Source: Streptomyces sp. NBC_00483 (GTDB taxonomy: Bacteria; Actinomycetota; Actinomycetes; Streptomycetales; Streptomycetaceae). From it: a stretch of DNA of 64,000 nt. The stretch covers positions 7,626,001 through 7,690,000 of the forward strand of contig NZ_CP107880.1 in the NCBI RefSeq assembly GCF_036013745.1, written 5' to 3'. A program made the position numbers and the translations under genes. The notes beneath the pieces are model-generated. The model did not search any database and was not told the origin of the DNA. It was given only the letters and a program-made list of their open reading frames with translations. How positions within the stretch are numbered: the first letter of the stretch is position 1; each line of letters starts with the position of its first letter. Shown in pieces: positions 33,240 through 43,008 of this stretch.

Positions 33240-35117
33240 ATGCCCCGCCGCCCCCGCCCCCACCGAAGACGCCGTCGTCTGTTCCTCGCCGCCGCCACGG
33301 CCGCCGCCTTGGCCGGAACGGGGCTGACGCTCCTGCCCGGCGACGACGCGTCCGCCGCCACCGCCCGGCAGGCCGAGAAGCTGGACCGCGGACTGGTCAG
33401 CGTGCACACCGACGCCGGCAACCTGGTCAGCTGGCGGTGGCTCGGCACCGACCCGGACGACGTGGCGTTCAACGTCTACCGCGCCGGTACGAAGGTCAAC
33501 TCCGCCCCGATCACCGGCTCCACGAACTTCTTTATCGACGGCGCGCCCAGCTCCGCCGACTACACGGTCCGCTCCGTCGTGAACGGCACGGAACAGCCCG
33601 ATTCGGCGCACGCGATCCAGCTCCGCAGCGGCTACGCGGACGTACCGATCACACCACCGGCAGGGGGCACGACCCCCGACGGCGTCGCCTACACCTATGA
33701 GGCCAACGACGCCTCTGTCGGTGACCTCGACGGCGACGGCGTCCTCGAGTTCATCCTCAAGTGGCAGCCCACCAACGCCAAGGACAACTCCCAGTCCGGC
33801 TACACGGGCAACACCGTCGTCGACGCGGTGAAGCTCGACGGCACGCGGCTGTGGCGCGTCGACCTCGGCAAGAACATCCGTTCCGGCGCGCACTACACCC
33901 AGTTCCAGGTGTACGACTACGACGGCGACGGCAAGGCCGAGGTCGCCATGAAGACGTCGGACGGGACGAAGGACGGCAAGGGCACGGTGATAGGAAGCTC
34001 GTCGGCCGACCACCGCAACTCCAGCGGTTACGTGCTCTCCGGGCCCGAGTACCTGACCATGTTCAACGGGCAGACCGGCGCCGCCATGGGCTCCGTCGAC
34101 TACGTTCCCGCGCGCGGCACGGTGTCGTCGTGGGGCGACTCGTACGGGAACAGGGTGGACCGCTTCCTGGCCGGGACCGCCTACCTCGACGGCACCCGGC
34201 CATCGCTCATCATGGCGCGCGGGTACTACACGCGGAGCGTCATCGCGGCGTGGGACTGGCGCGACGGAAAGTTCACGCGCCGCTGGACCTTCGACACCAA
34301 CGCCTCCACCAACTCCGGTAAGGGGTACGACGGTCAGGGAAATCACCAGCTGTCCGTCGCGGACGTCGACGGCGACGGCAAGGACGAGATCATCTACGGC
34401 GCGATGGCCGTCGACGACAACGGCTCCGGGCTGTGGACGACGAAGAACGGGCACGGAGACGCCATGCACGTCGGCGACCTCGACCCGTCGCGGTCCGGAC
34501 TCGAAGAGTTCAAGGTCGACGAGGACAGCTCCAAGCCGTCGTCCTGGATGGCCGACGCGAAGACCGGCAGTGTCATCTGGAAGACGGGCACCAATGGTGA
34601 CAACGGCCGTGGTGTCTCCGCCGACATCTGGTCCGGCAGCGCGGGCGCCGAGTCCTGGTCCTCGGCGGAGTCGGGCGTCCGCGACCCCAAGGGCACGGTC
34701 GTGAACTCGCACAAGCCGTCGTCCACCAACTTCTTGTCCTGGTGGGACGGTGACACCACCCGCGAACTCCTCGACGGCACCCACATCGACAAGTACGGCA
34801 CATCCGCCGACACCCGCCTTCTGACGGGCTCCGGCGTCCACTCCAACAACGGCACGAAGTCCACCCCGGCGCTCTCCGGTGACATCCTCGGCGACTGGCG
34901 CGAGGAGGTCGTCTGGCCGACCACGAACAACACGGCGCTGCGGATCTACTCGACGCCGGTCCAGACGTCGACCCGCATCACGACGCTCCTCCAGGACACG
35001 CAGTACCGCACGGCCCTGGCCTGGCAGAACACCGCGTACAACCAGCCGCCGCACCCGAGCTTCTTCATCGGCGACGGCATGGCGAAGGCGCCGCGACCGA
35101 CGATCACGACGCCGTAA
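33240..35117 (+). CDS. Secreted rhamnogalacturonan lyase (PL11-type)
   Basis: 625 residues. The signal peptide at 1-40 has a strongly basic n-region (PRRPRPHRRRRR) and cleavage near ASAAT. The mature protein is an eight-bladed propeller type with repeated Ca-binding loops (VGDLDGDGVLEF, YDYDGDGKAEVAMKTSDGT, VADVDGDGKDEIIYGAM), the hallmark of PL11 rhamnogalacturonan endolyases. It cleaves the rhamnose-galacturonate backbone of pectin by beta-elimination. No carbohydrate-binding module is attached. GAGGAG lies about 8 bases before ATG. It belongs with the cellulase cluster downstream as a plant-cell-wall module. Confidence 0.9.
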   Translation: MPRRPRPHRRRRRLFLAAATAAALAGTGLTLLPGDDASAATARQAEKLDRGLVSVHTDAGNLVSWRWLGTDPDDVAFNVYRAGTKVNSAPITGSTNFFIDGAPSSADYTVRSVVNGTEQPDSAHAIQLRSGYADVPITPPAGGTTPDGVAYTYEANDASVGDLDGDGVLEFILKWQPTNAKDNSQSGYTGNTVVDAVKLDGTRLWRVDLGKNIRSGAHYTQFQVYDYDGDGKAEVAMKTSDGTKDGKGTVIGSSSADHRNSSGYVLSGPEYLTMFNGQTGAAMGSVDYVPARGTVSSWGDSYGNRVDRFLAGTAYLDGTRPSLIMARGYYTRSVIAAWDWRDGKFTRRWTFDTNASTNSGKGYDGQGNHQLSVADVDGDGKDEIIYGAMAVDDNGSGLWTTKNGHGDAMHVGDLDPSRSGLEEFKVDEDSSKPSSWMADAKTGSVIWKTGTNGDNGRGVSADIWSGSAGAESWSSAESGVRDPKGTVVNSHKPSSTNFLSWWDGDTTRELLDGTHIDKYGTSADTRLLTGSGVHSNNGTKSTPALSGDILGDWREEVVWPTTNNTALRIYSTPVQTSTRITTLLQDTQYRTALAWQNTAYNQPPHPSFFIGDGMAKAPRPTITTP

Positions 35118-35135
35118 CCGGCTTGCACCGACCAC

Positions 35136-35169
35136 GGCGCCCCACGACCCGTCCGGGCCGTGGGGCGCC
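35136..35169. terminator. Terminator between convergent genes
   Basis: GGCGCCCCACG (35136-35146) and CGTGGGGCGCC (35159-35169): 11-bp perfect stem. Confidence 0.8.
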
Positions 35170-35177
35170 ACGCTCTC

Positions 35178-35567
35178 TCAGTGCCGGAACAGCCAGACCA
35201 CCCGGTCCCACGACAGGGCGTGGAAGACGACGAGCACACCCACCAGCGTCGTGGCGACGGCATGCGAGCCGGCCGCGTACAACGCCGCCGCGCCCCCGAA
35301 GAAGACGCCCAGCTCCAGCAGGAACCGCAGCGGTCCGGGCGTCGCGATCACCGTGTCGCCCGACCGCGACTCGTCACCCGGCGTGGCGAACACCCCCCAC
35401 AGCACGGCCACCGCCAACGGCACCGCCACCACCAGGACGTAGCGCAGCGCGCCGTTCGCGGTGGCCCACGCCCACACGCCGAAACACACGAGAGCCGTCA
35501 GCTCCAGCGCGAACCGCACGCCGAGAACCAATGGGTGAAAGCCGAATCCGTACGCGGACGACGACAT
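35178..35567 (-). CDS. YrdB/DUF2568-family membrane protein
   Basis: 129 residues with four helices (LVLGVRFALELTALVCFGVW, LRYVLVVAVPLAVAVLWGVF, LRFLLELGVFFGGAAALYAA, AVATTLVGVLVVFHALSW). The central FATPGDESR and the LRFLLELGVFFGGAAAL pattern match the DUF2568 (YrdB) family of uncharacterised inner-membrane proteins. Converges with the lyase gene across a terminator. Confidence 0.8.
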   Translation of the reverse strand: MSSSAYGFGFHPLVLGVRFALELTALVCFGVWAWATANGALRYVLVVAVPLAVAVLWGVFATPGDESRSGDTVIATPGPLRFLLELGVFFGGAAALYAAGSHAVATTLVGVLVVFHALSWDRVVWLFRH

Positions 35568-35628
35568 GACTGAGTTCCCCTCCCCAGTACCCCTCCGCGG
35601 GCGAACGCCGCGCGGCGGGGTCAGTGTG

Positions 35629-37947
35629 TCAGTCCCCGTGCGTCCGCCGTGCCTTCGCGGTGTCGCCGTAGATGACACCGCGCCCGTTCGTCGACACGTA
35701 CACGCGGCCGTACACCCGCGGGTCGCCCGTGATTGCCGCGCCCGTCCAACCCCACTGGTGGGCAGCGTCGTTGATGCGGGTCCACGAGGCCCCCGCGTCG
35801 GTCGAGCGGAAGATGCCGCGTACGCCGGCGATCTTCGCGCTCGCGTACAGGGTCTGGTACGTCGCGCCCGGTGCCGCCTTGCCGAAGCCGATGGTGTCCG
35901 CCTGCTCGACGCCCGACACCTTGGTGAACGTGGCGCCGCCGTCCTTCGAGTGCCACAGGCCGTACGCGCCCTTCGTCGAGCCGCCCGCGAGCCAGATGTC
36001 ACCCTTGGCACCCGGCACCGCCTTGAAGCGGACAGGCCCGTCCGCGGGGAGGCCGGTCGACGCCTTCGCCGTGAAGGTCGCTCCGGCGTCCGAACTGGCG
36101 TAGAACGTACCGGACTTGAAGGCGTAGAAGGTTGACGGGTCCGTGCGGTCCGACTCGACCGTCGCGCCCGCGGGGACCCCGCTCGACGCCGTCCACGACG
36201 AACCCGTTCCCGTCTGCACGCCCGCGCCGTCCGGGCTCCACACATACCGGGACCCGTCCGCGGACACCGCCACCGTGCCGCCGCCCGTGACACCCGACGG
36301 ATCGGCGCCCGCCGCATACCAGTTGGCGCCGTTGTCGTTCGAGAGTGCGACGTGTGCGCCCGAGTCGACGTTGCCGGCGCGCACCACCACGTCCGGCTTG
36401 GACTCGGCGAAGTCCAGGCTCGTCGACGACGTGAAGTTGGGGGAGGTGAACATCATCGACGGGACCTTCGTCAGGTCCGTGTGCCGAAAGCCGTCGATGT
36501 CACCGAGGGCGCTCAGGAGCGGGGCGCCGGAGGGTGGGGATGCGATGTCGTTGACTGCCGTCTCCTCAAGTCCCTTCACCATGGGGGTGATTGAGAACTT
36601 GCCGCCCGTGTCCCATTTCCCGAGGTCCTCGGTTCCGTAGATCGTCGCGCTCGTCCCGTACATCATCCGGTCCGAGTCGAACGGGTCGATCTCCAGCGCC
36701 TCCGTCATCCAACCCAGCTTCGGCGACTGCTCGGGCGGGGTGGGGTTCGCGCCCCAGGACAGCCATGGCACGGACGACACGTCCATGGTGTACCGGTTCT
36801 CCCGGGTGGGGTACGAGGAGTAGTCCCACGCCTTCGTCCATGTGCCGCCGCTGTCCGTGGAGCGGAAGATCAGTGTGTCGGGCCACCAGGAGCTGTAGCC
36901 GGACACCATGACCGTGCCGGGGTGCTGCCGGTCGAGCGTCAGGCCGCTGTAGCCGTAGTACGTGTCCGCGTCGGCCGCCGGGCTGATGTTCTTCCACTCG
37001 CCGGTCTTCGTCGCGTACCGCCACACCTGGCCCTTACCGCCGTCGTACGGGCCGCCGGTGTCGCTGTACGCCACGTACAGGTAGCCGTTCTCGGCGTCGA
37101 GGACGCTCTTGTGCGGGAGGTAGCCGGTGGGCTGGCCGGCCACCCGCTCCCAGGTCGCGCCCGCGTCCGTCGACCGGTAGACCGAATTCTCCTTGTCGGC
37201 GACCCCGGCGTAGAGCGTCTTCGTACGGCCGGTCCCGGTGCTCGTCGACTCGTCGAACGTCACCCACGCCACGCCCTGGTTGTCGGACGAGTAGCCGGAG
37301 GTGTCGGACGGGTCCGCCGCGTAGTTGCCGGGGTTCGGGAAGGCCGTGACCTGCGACCACGTAGCGCCCGCGTCCGTCGAGCGCCACAGGCCCTTGCCGC
37401 TGGGCGCGCCCAGGTAGAGCACCTTGTTGTCGTGCGGGTCGATCGCGAGGCGCTCACCCATGCCGCGGCCCGGCATGTTGCCGCCGAGCTTGAAGGGGAG
37501 GTCGGCCTTCTTCCACGTCGCGCCCCGGTCCGCGGAGCGCAGGATCGCGCCGTTCCCGGGGTCCCAGTCGTTCGTGTACGTGCCGACGGCCGCGTACACC
37601 TTGTCCGGGTCGACGGAGTCGGTGGCGAGCGAGGCCACGCCTGTGTGACCCCAGTCGTCCCAGCCGACCGAATCGAGCAGCGGAGTCCAGGACTTGGTGC
37701 CTTGCTCCCAGCGGTAGGCGCCGCCGATGTCGGTGCGGGCGTAGGCGAGGTTCTTCTCGCTGCGGTTGAAGACGATGCCGGGGACGAAGCCGCCGCCGTC
37801 GATCCGGGCGTTCTTCCAGGTGTAGGTGTCGGCGGCGACTCGCGTCCGCTCGGGCGGATCCGCCTGCGCCGCCTGAGAGTGTGTCAACAGGCTTGCGGTC
37901 AGGGCGAGTACGGCTGCCGTGAGCAGCCGGGTGCGTGGTCTTCGCAT
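35629..37947 (-). CDS. Secreted GH74 xyloglucanase
   Basis: 772 residues from ATG 37947 (MRRPRTRLLTAAVLALTASL, signal peptide ending near AAQA). The two seven-bladed propeller halves of GH74 are shown by many repeats of the type RSTDAGATW, RSADRGATWKK and YASSDAGATFTAK. The candidate catalytic Asp is in AYARTDIGGAYRW, near the start of mature protein, with the second acid in the C-terminal half. It cuts xyloglucan chains. No CBM2 or CBM3 module follows the catalytic unit, unlike many actinobacterial GH74 enzymes. It lies 111 bp after the GH48 gene, same strand. Confidence 0.9.
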   Translation of the reverse strand: MRRPRTRLLTAAVLALTASLLTHSQAAQADPPERTRVAADTYTWKNARIDGGGFVPGIVFNRSEKNLAYARTDIGGAYRWEQGTKSWTPLLDSVGWDDWGHTGVASLATDSVDPDKVYAAVGTYTNDWDPGNGAILRSADRGATWKKADLPFKLGGNMPGRGMGERLAIDPHDNKVLYLGAPSGKGLWRSTDAGATWSQVTAFPNPGNYAADPSDTSGYSSDNQGVAWVTFDESTSTGTGRTKTLYAGVADKENSVYRSTDAGATWERVAGQPTGYLPHKSVLDAENGYLYVAYSDTGGPYDGGKGQVWRYATKTGEWKNISPAADADTYYGYSGLTLDRQHPGTVMVSGYSSWWPDTLIFRSTDSGGTWTKAWDYSSYPTRENRYTMDVSSVPWLSWGANPTPPEQSPKLGWMTEALEIDPFDSDRMMYGTSATIYGTEDLGKWDTGGKFSITPMVKGLEETAVNDIASPPSGAPLLSALGDIDGFRHTDLTKVPSMMFTSPNFTSSTSLDFAESKPDVVVRAGNVDSGAHVALSNDNGANWYAAGADPSGVTGGGTVAVSADGSRYVWSPDGAGVQTGTGSSWTASSGVPAGATVESDRTDPSTFYAFKSGTFYASSDAGATFTAKASTGLPADGPVRFKAVPGAKGDIWLAGGSTKGAYGLWHSKDGGATFTKVSGVEQADTIGFGKAAPGATYQTLYASAKIAGVRGIFRSTDAGASWTRINDAAHQWGWTGAAITGDPRVYGRVYVSTNGRGVIYGDTAKARRTHGD

Positions 37948-38058
37948 AGGGGGATCCCAGGGGTGGGTCGTCGGAAACAGGGGTGCGGGCCGGGCGGCCC
38001 TCGGGGAGGAGGAAGCCACCCGGCCCGGTGGTGACACGGAGCCGCCTTCAGCGGGTCG

Positions 38059-40083
38059 CTATTCGAGCAACTCCGCATACGAACCCATGGCGAGCGCGAT
38101 GTCCGCCTGGGCCCAGAACCGGTGGTACGTGAACGTGGGCGCCTCGCCGCCGGCCAGGTACGCCTCGACCTTCGCCCAGTCGGGGTCGTCCCGGTAGAAG
38201 GAGCGGATCGAGGAGAAGGTGGACGTCGAGTCGATCGTGTCGCCGTTCGGCATGGTTCCCGTCCAGCCGCTCGGCACGTACACGGCGTCGTCGAACCGGT
38301 TGTAGTCGGCGCGCTTCTCCGGCAGTGCGATGCCCAGGTCGTCCTGGTGGTCGTTCCACATCCCGTCGAGGAGGGCCTTCGCGGTCGTCTTCGACTCGGC
38401 GTGGCCGGACTTGGCGGCGTAGTACGTGAGGGTCTTGGCGTACGCCGCGGCCACCCCCACGTCGTTGGTGCGATCGACCACGGATACGTGAAGTCCCGCG
38501 TTGGCACCGGGACTTGAGGCATCCCAGCTGTCCGGGGCGCCCGACCAGCTCAGCGTCGAAGGGAACGTGAACGAACCGTCCGCGGCGATCTCCGTCTCGG
38601 ACAGCGCCCATGCCACCCACTTGTCGAGCACGGCCTTCGCGTCCGCGTCGCCCGTCTCGTGGTAGTACTCGGCGACGCGCTCCATGGACCATGCCTGGAA
38701 GCCGAACCACTGGTTCGACGGCGGGTCGTGGTAGACCGGCGCCTCGTCGTAGTACATGCCGTAGAAGGTCGGGGTGCCGGCCGGCGGTTCGGCGTACCGG
38801 CCCTTCCAGCTGTTGGTCGCGCCGCCCGCGATGGCACCCTCGTCCGACTGGAGCCAGCGGTAGAACTCCACCTGCCGCTTCAGGCTCGTCGCCCAGTCCG
38901 CCTTGCCCGTAGCCGACTTGGGGGCCAGCGCGGCGTACGAGGACAGGGCGTGCGCGGCGAGCGGGTTCTGGTAGCCGCCGTGCGTGTGGCTGCACCCGAT
39001 GCGCCAGGCCCAGCCCGCCGAGGTGTCGGTGGCGCCGCCCCAGGCGTAGTACCAGGACACCAGGTAGTGCGCGCTGTCCTTGCCGCCACCCGGCGCGCAG
39101 CCCGACGGCGAGGTGCACTCGCCGACCTTCTTAAAGTACTTGTCGAACAGGGCGTAGCGCAGGTAGTCGCCCATCTTCGCGGCCTTCGCGACGGTCGCCG
39201 CGACATCGGCCTCCTTGCCCTGCGCCGACGCCCACACATGAGCCCAGTACGCGGCCTGCACGGCGCGGGCGTCGGCGTCCGGGGCGTTGGTGTACTTCCA
39301 CTGTTTCGTGTACGACGCGTCACCGGTGAACAGGTCGAGGTACCCGTTCTTGCCGCCGTATGCGAACTCGTCGCGGCACGGCTGCGGGACGGTCTCCCAG
39401 ACGGACTCCTGGGCGCCGCGCTGGAAGGTGTTGATGTACGTCGGGGTGGTGCCGTCGCCGCCGTAGCCGTACGTGTTGTCGACGTCCTGGAGCCAGTGCA
39501 TGCCGTACAGGTCGTCGGTGCCGTACGCGCTCTTCAGCTCGGCCGCGATCGGGTCGGCGCCCGCCGTGATCGACGGGTCCAACTGCGCGGGATACTGCGA
39601 GGGTTCGTCCCATTCCGGCGCGTAGGTCGCCGGTTTGGCCGCGGAATAGAAGCTGTTCGTGGGCTGATCGTCATGGGTGGGAATCATGAATTTCTCCATG
39701 GTTTCCCAGGCCGCGTTGAACGGCCCCCAATCGCCGTTGACCTTGCCGTACATGGCCTGTAGCCAAATCAGATAGCTATAGGCCTCCGAGGTCGTCTCGT
39801 GTCCGTGGTCCGGGGCTTCGCAGATGAGGGTCTCGACCGAGTGGTACGGGATCCCCTCGGGGGAGAGATAGCCGTTCGCCGTGGCGGTGATCTTCGCGTA
39901 GAGGTCGAGGAAGCGCTGTTCGTACTCGGTGGCGGCGGCCGCCGCGGGGGCCGCGAACCCCTTCTGAGCTGCGGTGGTGAGCGTGATGCCGGCGGGTGCC
40001 GCCACGGTGGCGACCGCTATGGCGAGCAGTTTGCGACGGCTGAGCCCGTCGCGGGCGTGCTGGGGATGGGCTCTGGAGGACAT
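38059..40083 (-). CDS. Secreted GH48 cellobiohydrolase (reducing-end exocellulase)
   Basis: 674 residues. A twin-arginine type signal ([20 protein letters not shown]) suggests folded export by Tat. The whole mature chain is a GH48 catalytic domain: the general acid Glu lies in [21 protein letters not shown], and the tunnel-wall blocks [30 protein letters not shown] and [20 protein letters not shown] are recognisable. It releases cellobiose processively from chain reducing ends, complementing GH6 which acts from the other end. No cellulose-binding domain is present. A perfect CebR box lies 59 bp upstream. Confidence 0.93.
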   Translation of the reverse strand: MSSRAHPQHARDGLSRRKLLAIAVATVAAPAGITLTTAAQKGFAAPAAAAATEYEQRFLDLYAKITATANGYLSPEGIPYHSVETLICEAPDHGHETTSEAYSYLIWLQAMYGKVNGDWGPFNAAWETMEKFMIPTHDDQPTNSFYSAAKPATYAPEWDEPSQYPAQLDPSITAGADPIAAELKSAYGTDDLYGMHWLQDVDNTYGYGGDGTTPTYINTFQRGAQESVWETVPQPCRDEFAYGGKNGYLDLFTGDASYTKQWKYTNAPDADARAVQAAYWAHVWASAQGKEADVAATVAKAAKMGDYLRYALFDKYFKKVGECTSPSGCAPGGGKDSAHYLVSWYYAWGGATDTSAGWAWRIGCSHTHGGYQNPLAAHALSSYAALAPKSATGKADWATSLKRQVEFYRWLQSDEGAIAGGATNSWKGRYAEPPAGTPTFYGMYYDEAPVYHDPPSNQWFGFQAWSMERVAEYYHETGDADAKAVLDKWVAWALSETEIAADGSFTFPSTLSWSGAPDSWDASSPGANAGLHVSVVDRTNDVGVAAAYAKTLTYYAAKSGHAESKTTAKALLDGMWNDHQDDLGIALPEKRADYNRFDDAVYVPSGWTGTMPNGDTIDSTSTFSSIRSFYRDDPDWAKVEAYLAGGEAPTFTYHRFWAQADIALAMGSYAELLE

Positions 40084-40141
40084 GCGGGTGTCCCTCCTGT
40101 CGGTTCGGTTGGGGGAGCTCCGTGCGGAGGGCCGGAACCTG

Positions 40142-40155
40142 TGGGAGCGCTCCCA
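40142..40155. promoter_or_regulatory. CebR operator
   Basis: TGGGAGCGCTCCCA, the exact 14-bp consensus for the LacI-family repressor CebR, which is released by cellobiose or other cello-oligosaccharides. It is 59 bp upstream of the GH48 start and 180 bp upstream of the GH5 start, in the divergent intergenic region. It is the only copy seen in the window. Confidence 0.92.
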
Positions 40156-40205
40156 AGAAACAGGCGGGGCGGAATGATGTCAAGGGGGCCGACGGGTATT
40201 CGGCT

Positions 40206-40221
40206 GTCGAATCAATTCGAC
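40206..40221. promoter_or_regulatory. Second palindrome in the cellulase intergenic region
   Basis: GTCGAAT-CA-ATTCGAC, perfect 7-bp arms. The sequence is unlike a CebR box and suggests a second regulator for the divergent cellulase promoters. Confidence 0.5.
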
Positions 40222-40335
40222 TGAGAATTTCTGGGACGGGCGGCAACCTCCCTTACGGCAGTGGCGACTTGTAGGCGGCATCCACCCGTACAGGGCGCCC
40301 ATTCATGGGGCGTCGAGACCGGTTAGGACTTGCTC

Positions 40336-41514
40336 ATGCGTCACCCTTCCCACAGCAGAAAACGCAGGAAGAGACGGTTCGCCGTCCTCGCGGGCGCCCT
40401 GCTCGCGGCCGTCGGACTGGCGGTCTCCGTACCCTCCCTCCTCCCGGCGGCGGACGCCGCGCCGGCCGCCGCTGCCGCCCCACCCGCCCTGCACGTCGAG
40501 GGCAACAAGCTCGTCGACGCGGACGGCGCGAACCATCGCCTCCTCGGAGTCAACCGCTCGGGCGGCGAGTACATGTGCGTCCAGGGCCACGGCATCTTCG
40601 ACGGCCCCGTCGACGACGCCTCCGTCCAGGCCATCGCGGACTGGAAGGCCAACACGGTCCGCATCCCCCTCAACGAGGAGTGCTGGCTCGGCACCGACAA
40701 CATCGAACCGGAGTACGCGGGCGCCAACTACCGTTCCGCGGTCGAAGAGTTGGTGCAGCGCGTACTGGACCACGGGATGACCCCGGTCGTGGAAATGCAC
40801 TGGTCCTACGGCCAGTACACCGGCAACAGCTCCGGCTGCTCCGACGTCCACGCCAGCTGCCAGAAACCGATGCCGGACGCCCGGTACGCGCCGGACTTCT
40901 GGTCGTCGGTCGCGAGCACCTTCAAGGGCCGACCGGAGGTCGCCCTCGACCTCTTCAACGAGCCGTATCCGGACCGTGCGACCTCCAACACGGCCGACGC
41001 GTGGGCCTGTTGGAAGGACGGCGGGACCTGCCCCGGCATCGACTACGAAGTTGCCGGCATGCAGGACCTCGTCGACGCGGTGCGCGACACCGGCGCCGAG
41101 AACCTGATCCTGGCGGGCGGCATCGCGTACTCCAACGACGTCAGCCAGTGGCTCACGTACAAGCCCGATGACCCGACCGGCAATCTCGCCGCAGCCTGGC
41201 ACGTCTACAACTTCAACACCTGTGCCAGTGAAGCGTGTTGGGACTCCCAGCTCGCGCCCGTCGCGGCCGAGGTGCCGCTCGTCGCGGGCGAGATCGGCGA
41301 GAACGACTGCTCCCACGGCTTCATCGACACCGTCATGGCGTGGCTCGACGAGCACGACGCCTCCTACCTCGGCTGGACCTGGAACACCTGGGACTGCTCC
41401 TCGGGTCCGGCCCTGATCTCCGACTACACCGGCACCCCCACGGGCTTCGGCGCGGGCCTGCGCGACCACTTGGGCGCGCTCGCCACCGCCCGACCCACCG
41501 CCACCACCGACTGA
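40336..41514 (+). CDS. Secreted GH5 endoglucanase
   Basis: 392 residues from ATG 40336. Basic n-region (SRKRRKRRFAVL) and a signal peptide ending near DAAPA. The GH5 (beta/alpha)8 barrel has NTVRIPLNEECWLG, the acid/base Glu in LDLFNEPYP and the nucleophile Glu in VAGEIGEND. Four Cys near CSDVHASC and CASEAC probably form disulfides. It makes internal cuts in cellulose or related beta-glucans. No CBM. Fourteen bases before the GH6 gene, same strand, so a two-gene operon. Confidence 0.9.
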   Translation: MRHPSHSRKRRKRRFAVLAGALLAAVGLAVSVPSLLPAADAAPAAAAAPPALHVEGNKLVDADGANHRLLGVNRSGGEYMCVQGHGIFDGPVDDASVQAIADWKANTVRIPLNEECWLGTDNIEPEYAGANYRSAVEELVQRVLDHGMTPVVEMHWSYGQYTGNSSGCSDVHASCQKPMPDARYAPDFWSSVASTFKGRPEVALDLFNEPYPDRATSNTADAWACWKDGGTCPGIDYEVAGMQDLVDAVRDTGAENLILAGGIAYSNDVSQWLTYKPDDPTGNLAAAWHVYNFNTCASEACWDSQLAPVAAEVPLVAGEIGENDCSHGFIDTVMAWLDEHDASYLGWTWNTWDCSSGPALISDYTGTPTGFGAGLRDHLGALATARPTATTD

Positions 41515-41528
41515 AGGGCACCCCCACC

Positions 41529-42890
41529 ATGAGCCGCAACACCCACCGCAAGCGCCGCAGCCTGCTCCTCGCCCTGTCCACCCTCGTGGCGGCGGGCACC
41601 GCGACGGCCGGCCTCGCCCTGGCCGGAAGCGGCAGCGCCCAGGCCGCCGAGCGCGTCGACAATCCGTACGAGGGCGCCAAGGTCTACGTCAATCCGGAGT
41701 GGTCGGCGAAGGCCGCCGCCGAGCCGGGCGGCGACAAGATCGCCGACCAGCCCACCGCCGTCTGGCTGGACCGCACCGCCGCCATCGAGGGCGTCGGCGA
41801 CGGCATGGGCCTGCGCGACCACCTCGACGCCGCCCTCGAACAGGGCGCGGACGTCGTGCAGTTGGTCATCTACAACCTGCCGGGCCGTGACTGCTCCGCG
41901 CTCGCCTCCAACGGCGAACTCGGCCCGACGGACATCGACAAGTACAAGACCGACTACATCGACCCGATCGCCGCGATCCTCGCCGACGCGAAGTACGCGG
42001 ACCTGCGGATCGTGAACACGGTGGAGATCGACTCGCTGCCCAACCTGGTCACCAACACCGGAAGCCGCCCCACCGCCACTCCCGAGTGCGACACGATGAA
42101 GGCCAACGGGAACTACGTGAAGGGCGTCGGCTACGCCCTGAACAAGCTCGGCGACGCCCCGAACGTCTACAACTACGTGGACGCGGGCCACCACGGCTGG
42201 ATCGGCTGGGACGACAACTTCGCCTCGACCGCGCAGGTACTGCACGAGGCGGCCACCGCCGAGGGCGCCACGGTCGACGACGTCGCGGGCTTCATCACCA
42301 ACACCGCCAACTACAGCGCCCTGAAGGAGGAGAACTTCAAGATCGGCGACACCGTCGCGGGCAAGTCGGTGCGCGAGTCGAAGTGGGTCGACTGGAACCG
42401 CTACACGGACGAACTCTCCTTCGCCCAGGGGTTCCGCGAGCAGCTCGTCACGGCCGGCTTCGACTCCGGCGTCGGCATGCTGATCGACACCTCCCGCAAC
42501 GGCTGGGGCGGCTCGGAGCGGCCCACGGGTCCGGGCGCGAGTACAGATGTCGACACGTACGTGGACGGCGGGCGCTACGACCGTCGGATCCACCTCGGCA
42601 ACTGGTGCAACCAGAGCGGGGCGGGTCTCGGCGAGCGGCCGCAGGCCTCTCCGGAAGCGGGGATCGACGCGTACGTGTGGGTCAAGCCGCCGGGTGAGTC
42701 GGACGGGTCGAGCGAGGCCATCGACAACGACGAGGGCAAGGGCTTCGACCGCATGTGCGACCCGACGTACACCGGTAACCCGCGGAACAACAACAACCTG
42801 TCCGGTGCGCTGCCGAACGCCCCAGTGTCCGGGCACTGGTTCTCCGCCCAGTTCCAGGAGCTCATGAAGAACGCCCACCCGGCGCTGTAG
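41529..42890 (+). CDS. Secreted GH6 cellobiohydrolase/cellulase
   Basis: 453 residues; signal peptide about 1-38 (RRSLLLALSTLVAAGTATAG, cleaved near AQAAE). GH6 signatures: VVQLVIYNLPGRDCSALASN (general acid Asp region), NVYNYVDAGHHGWIGW, and KWVDWNRY. The C-terminal SGALPNAPVSGHWFSAQFQE closes the barrel. GH6 exoenzymes act from non-reducing ends, so it pairs functionally with the divergent GH48 enzyme. No CBM2 or linker. Length of the catalytic unit suggests an exo-type enzyme with tunnel loops. Confidence 0.92.
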   Translation: MSRNTHRKRRSLLLALSTLVAAGTATAGLALAGSGSAQAAERVDNPYEGAKVYVNPEWSAKAAAEPGGDKIADQPTAVWLDRTAAIEGVGDGMGLRDHLDAALEQGADVVQLVIYNLPGRDCSALASNGELGPTDIDKYKTDYIDPIAAILADAKYADLRIVNTVEIDSLPNLVTNTGSRPTATPECDTMKANGNYVKGVGYALNKLGDAPNVYNYVDAGHHGWIGWDDNFASTAQVLHEAATAEGATVDDVAGFITNTANYSALKEENFKIGDTVAGKSVRESKWVDWNRYTDELSFAQGFREQLVTAGFDSGVGMLIDTSRNGWGGSERPTGPGASTDVDTYVDGGRYDRRIHLGNWCNQSGAGLGERPQASPEAGIDAYVWVKPPGESDGSSEAIDNDEGKGFDRMCDPTYTGNPRNNNNLSGALPNAPVSGHWFSAQFQELMKNAHPAL

Positions 42891-43008
42891 CCCGGCTGCC
42901 GCAGCCGGAAATTGCCGACTCGGCAACGTGGCTTGCCTGCCCGTATGCCGTCCGCGCACCCTGAGGGCGACGGACGACATACGGGCACGAAGGGCGGCGA
43001 CACCCGAC

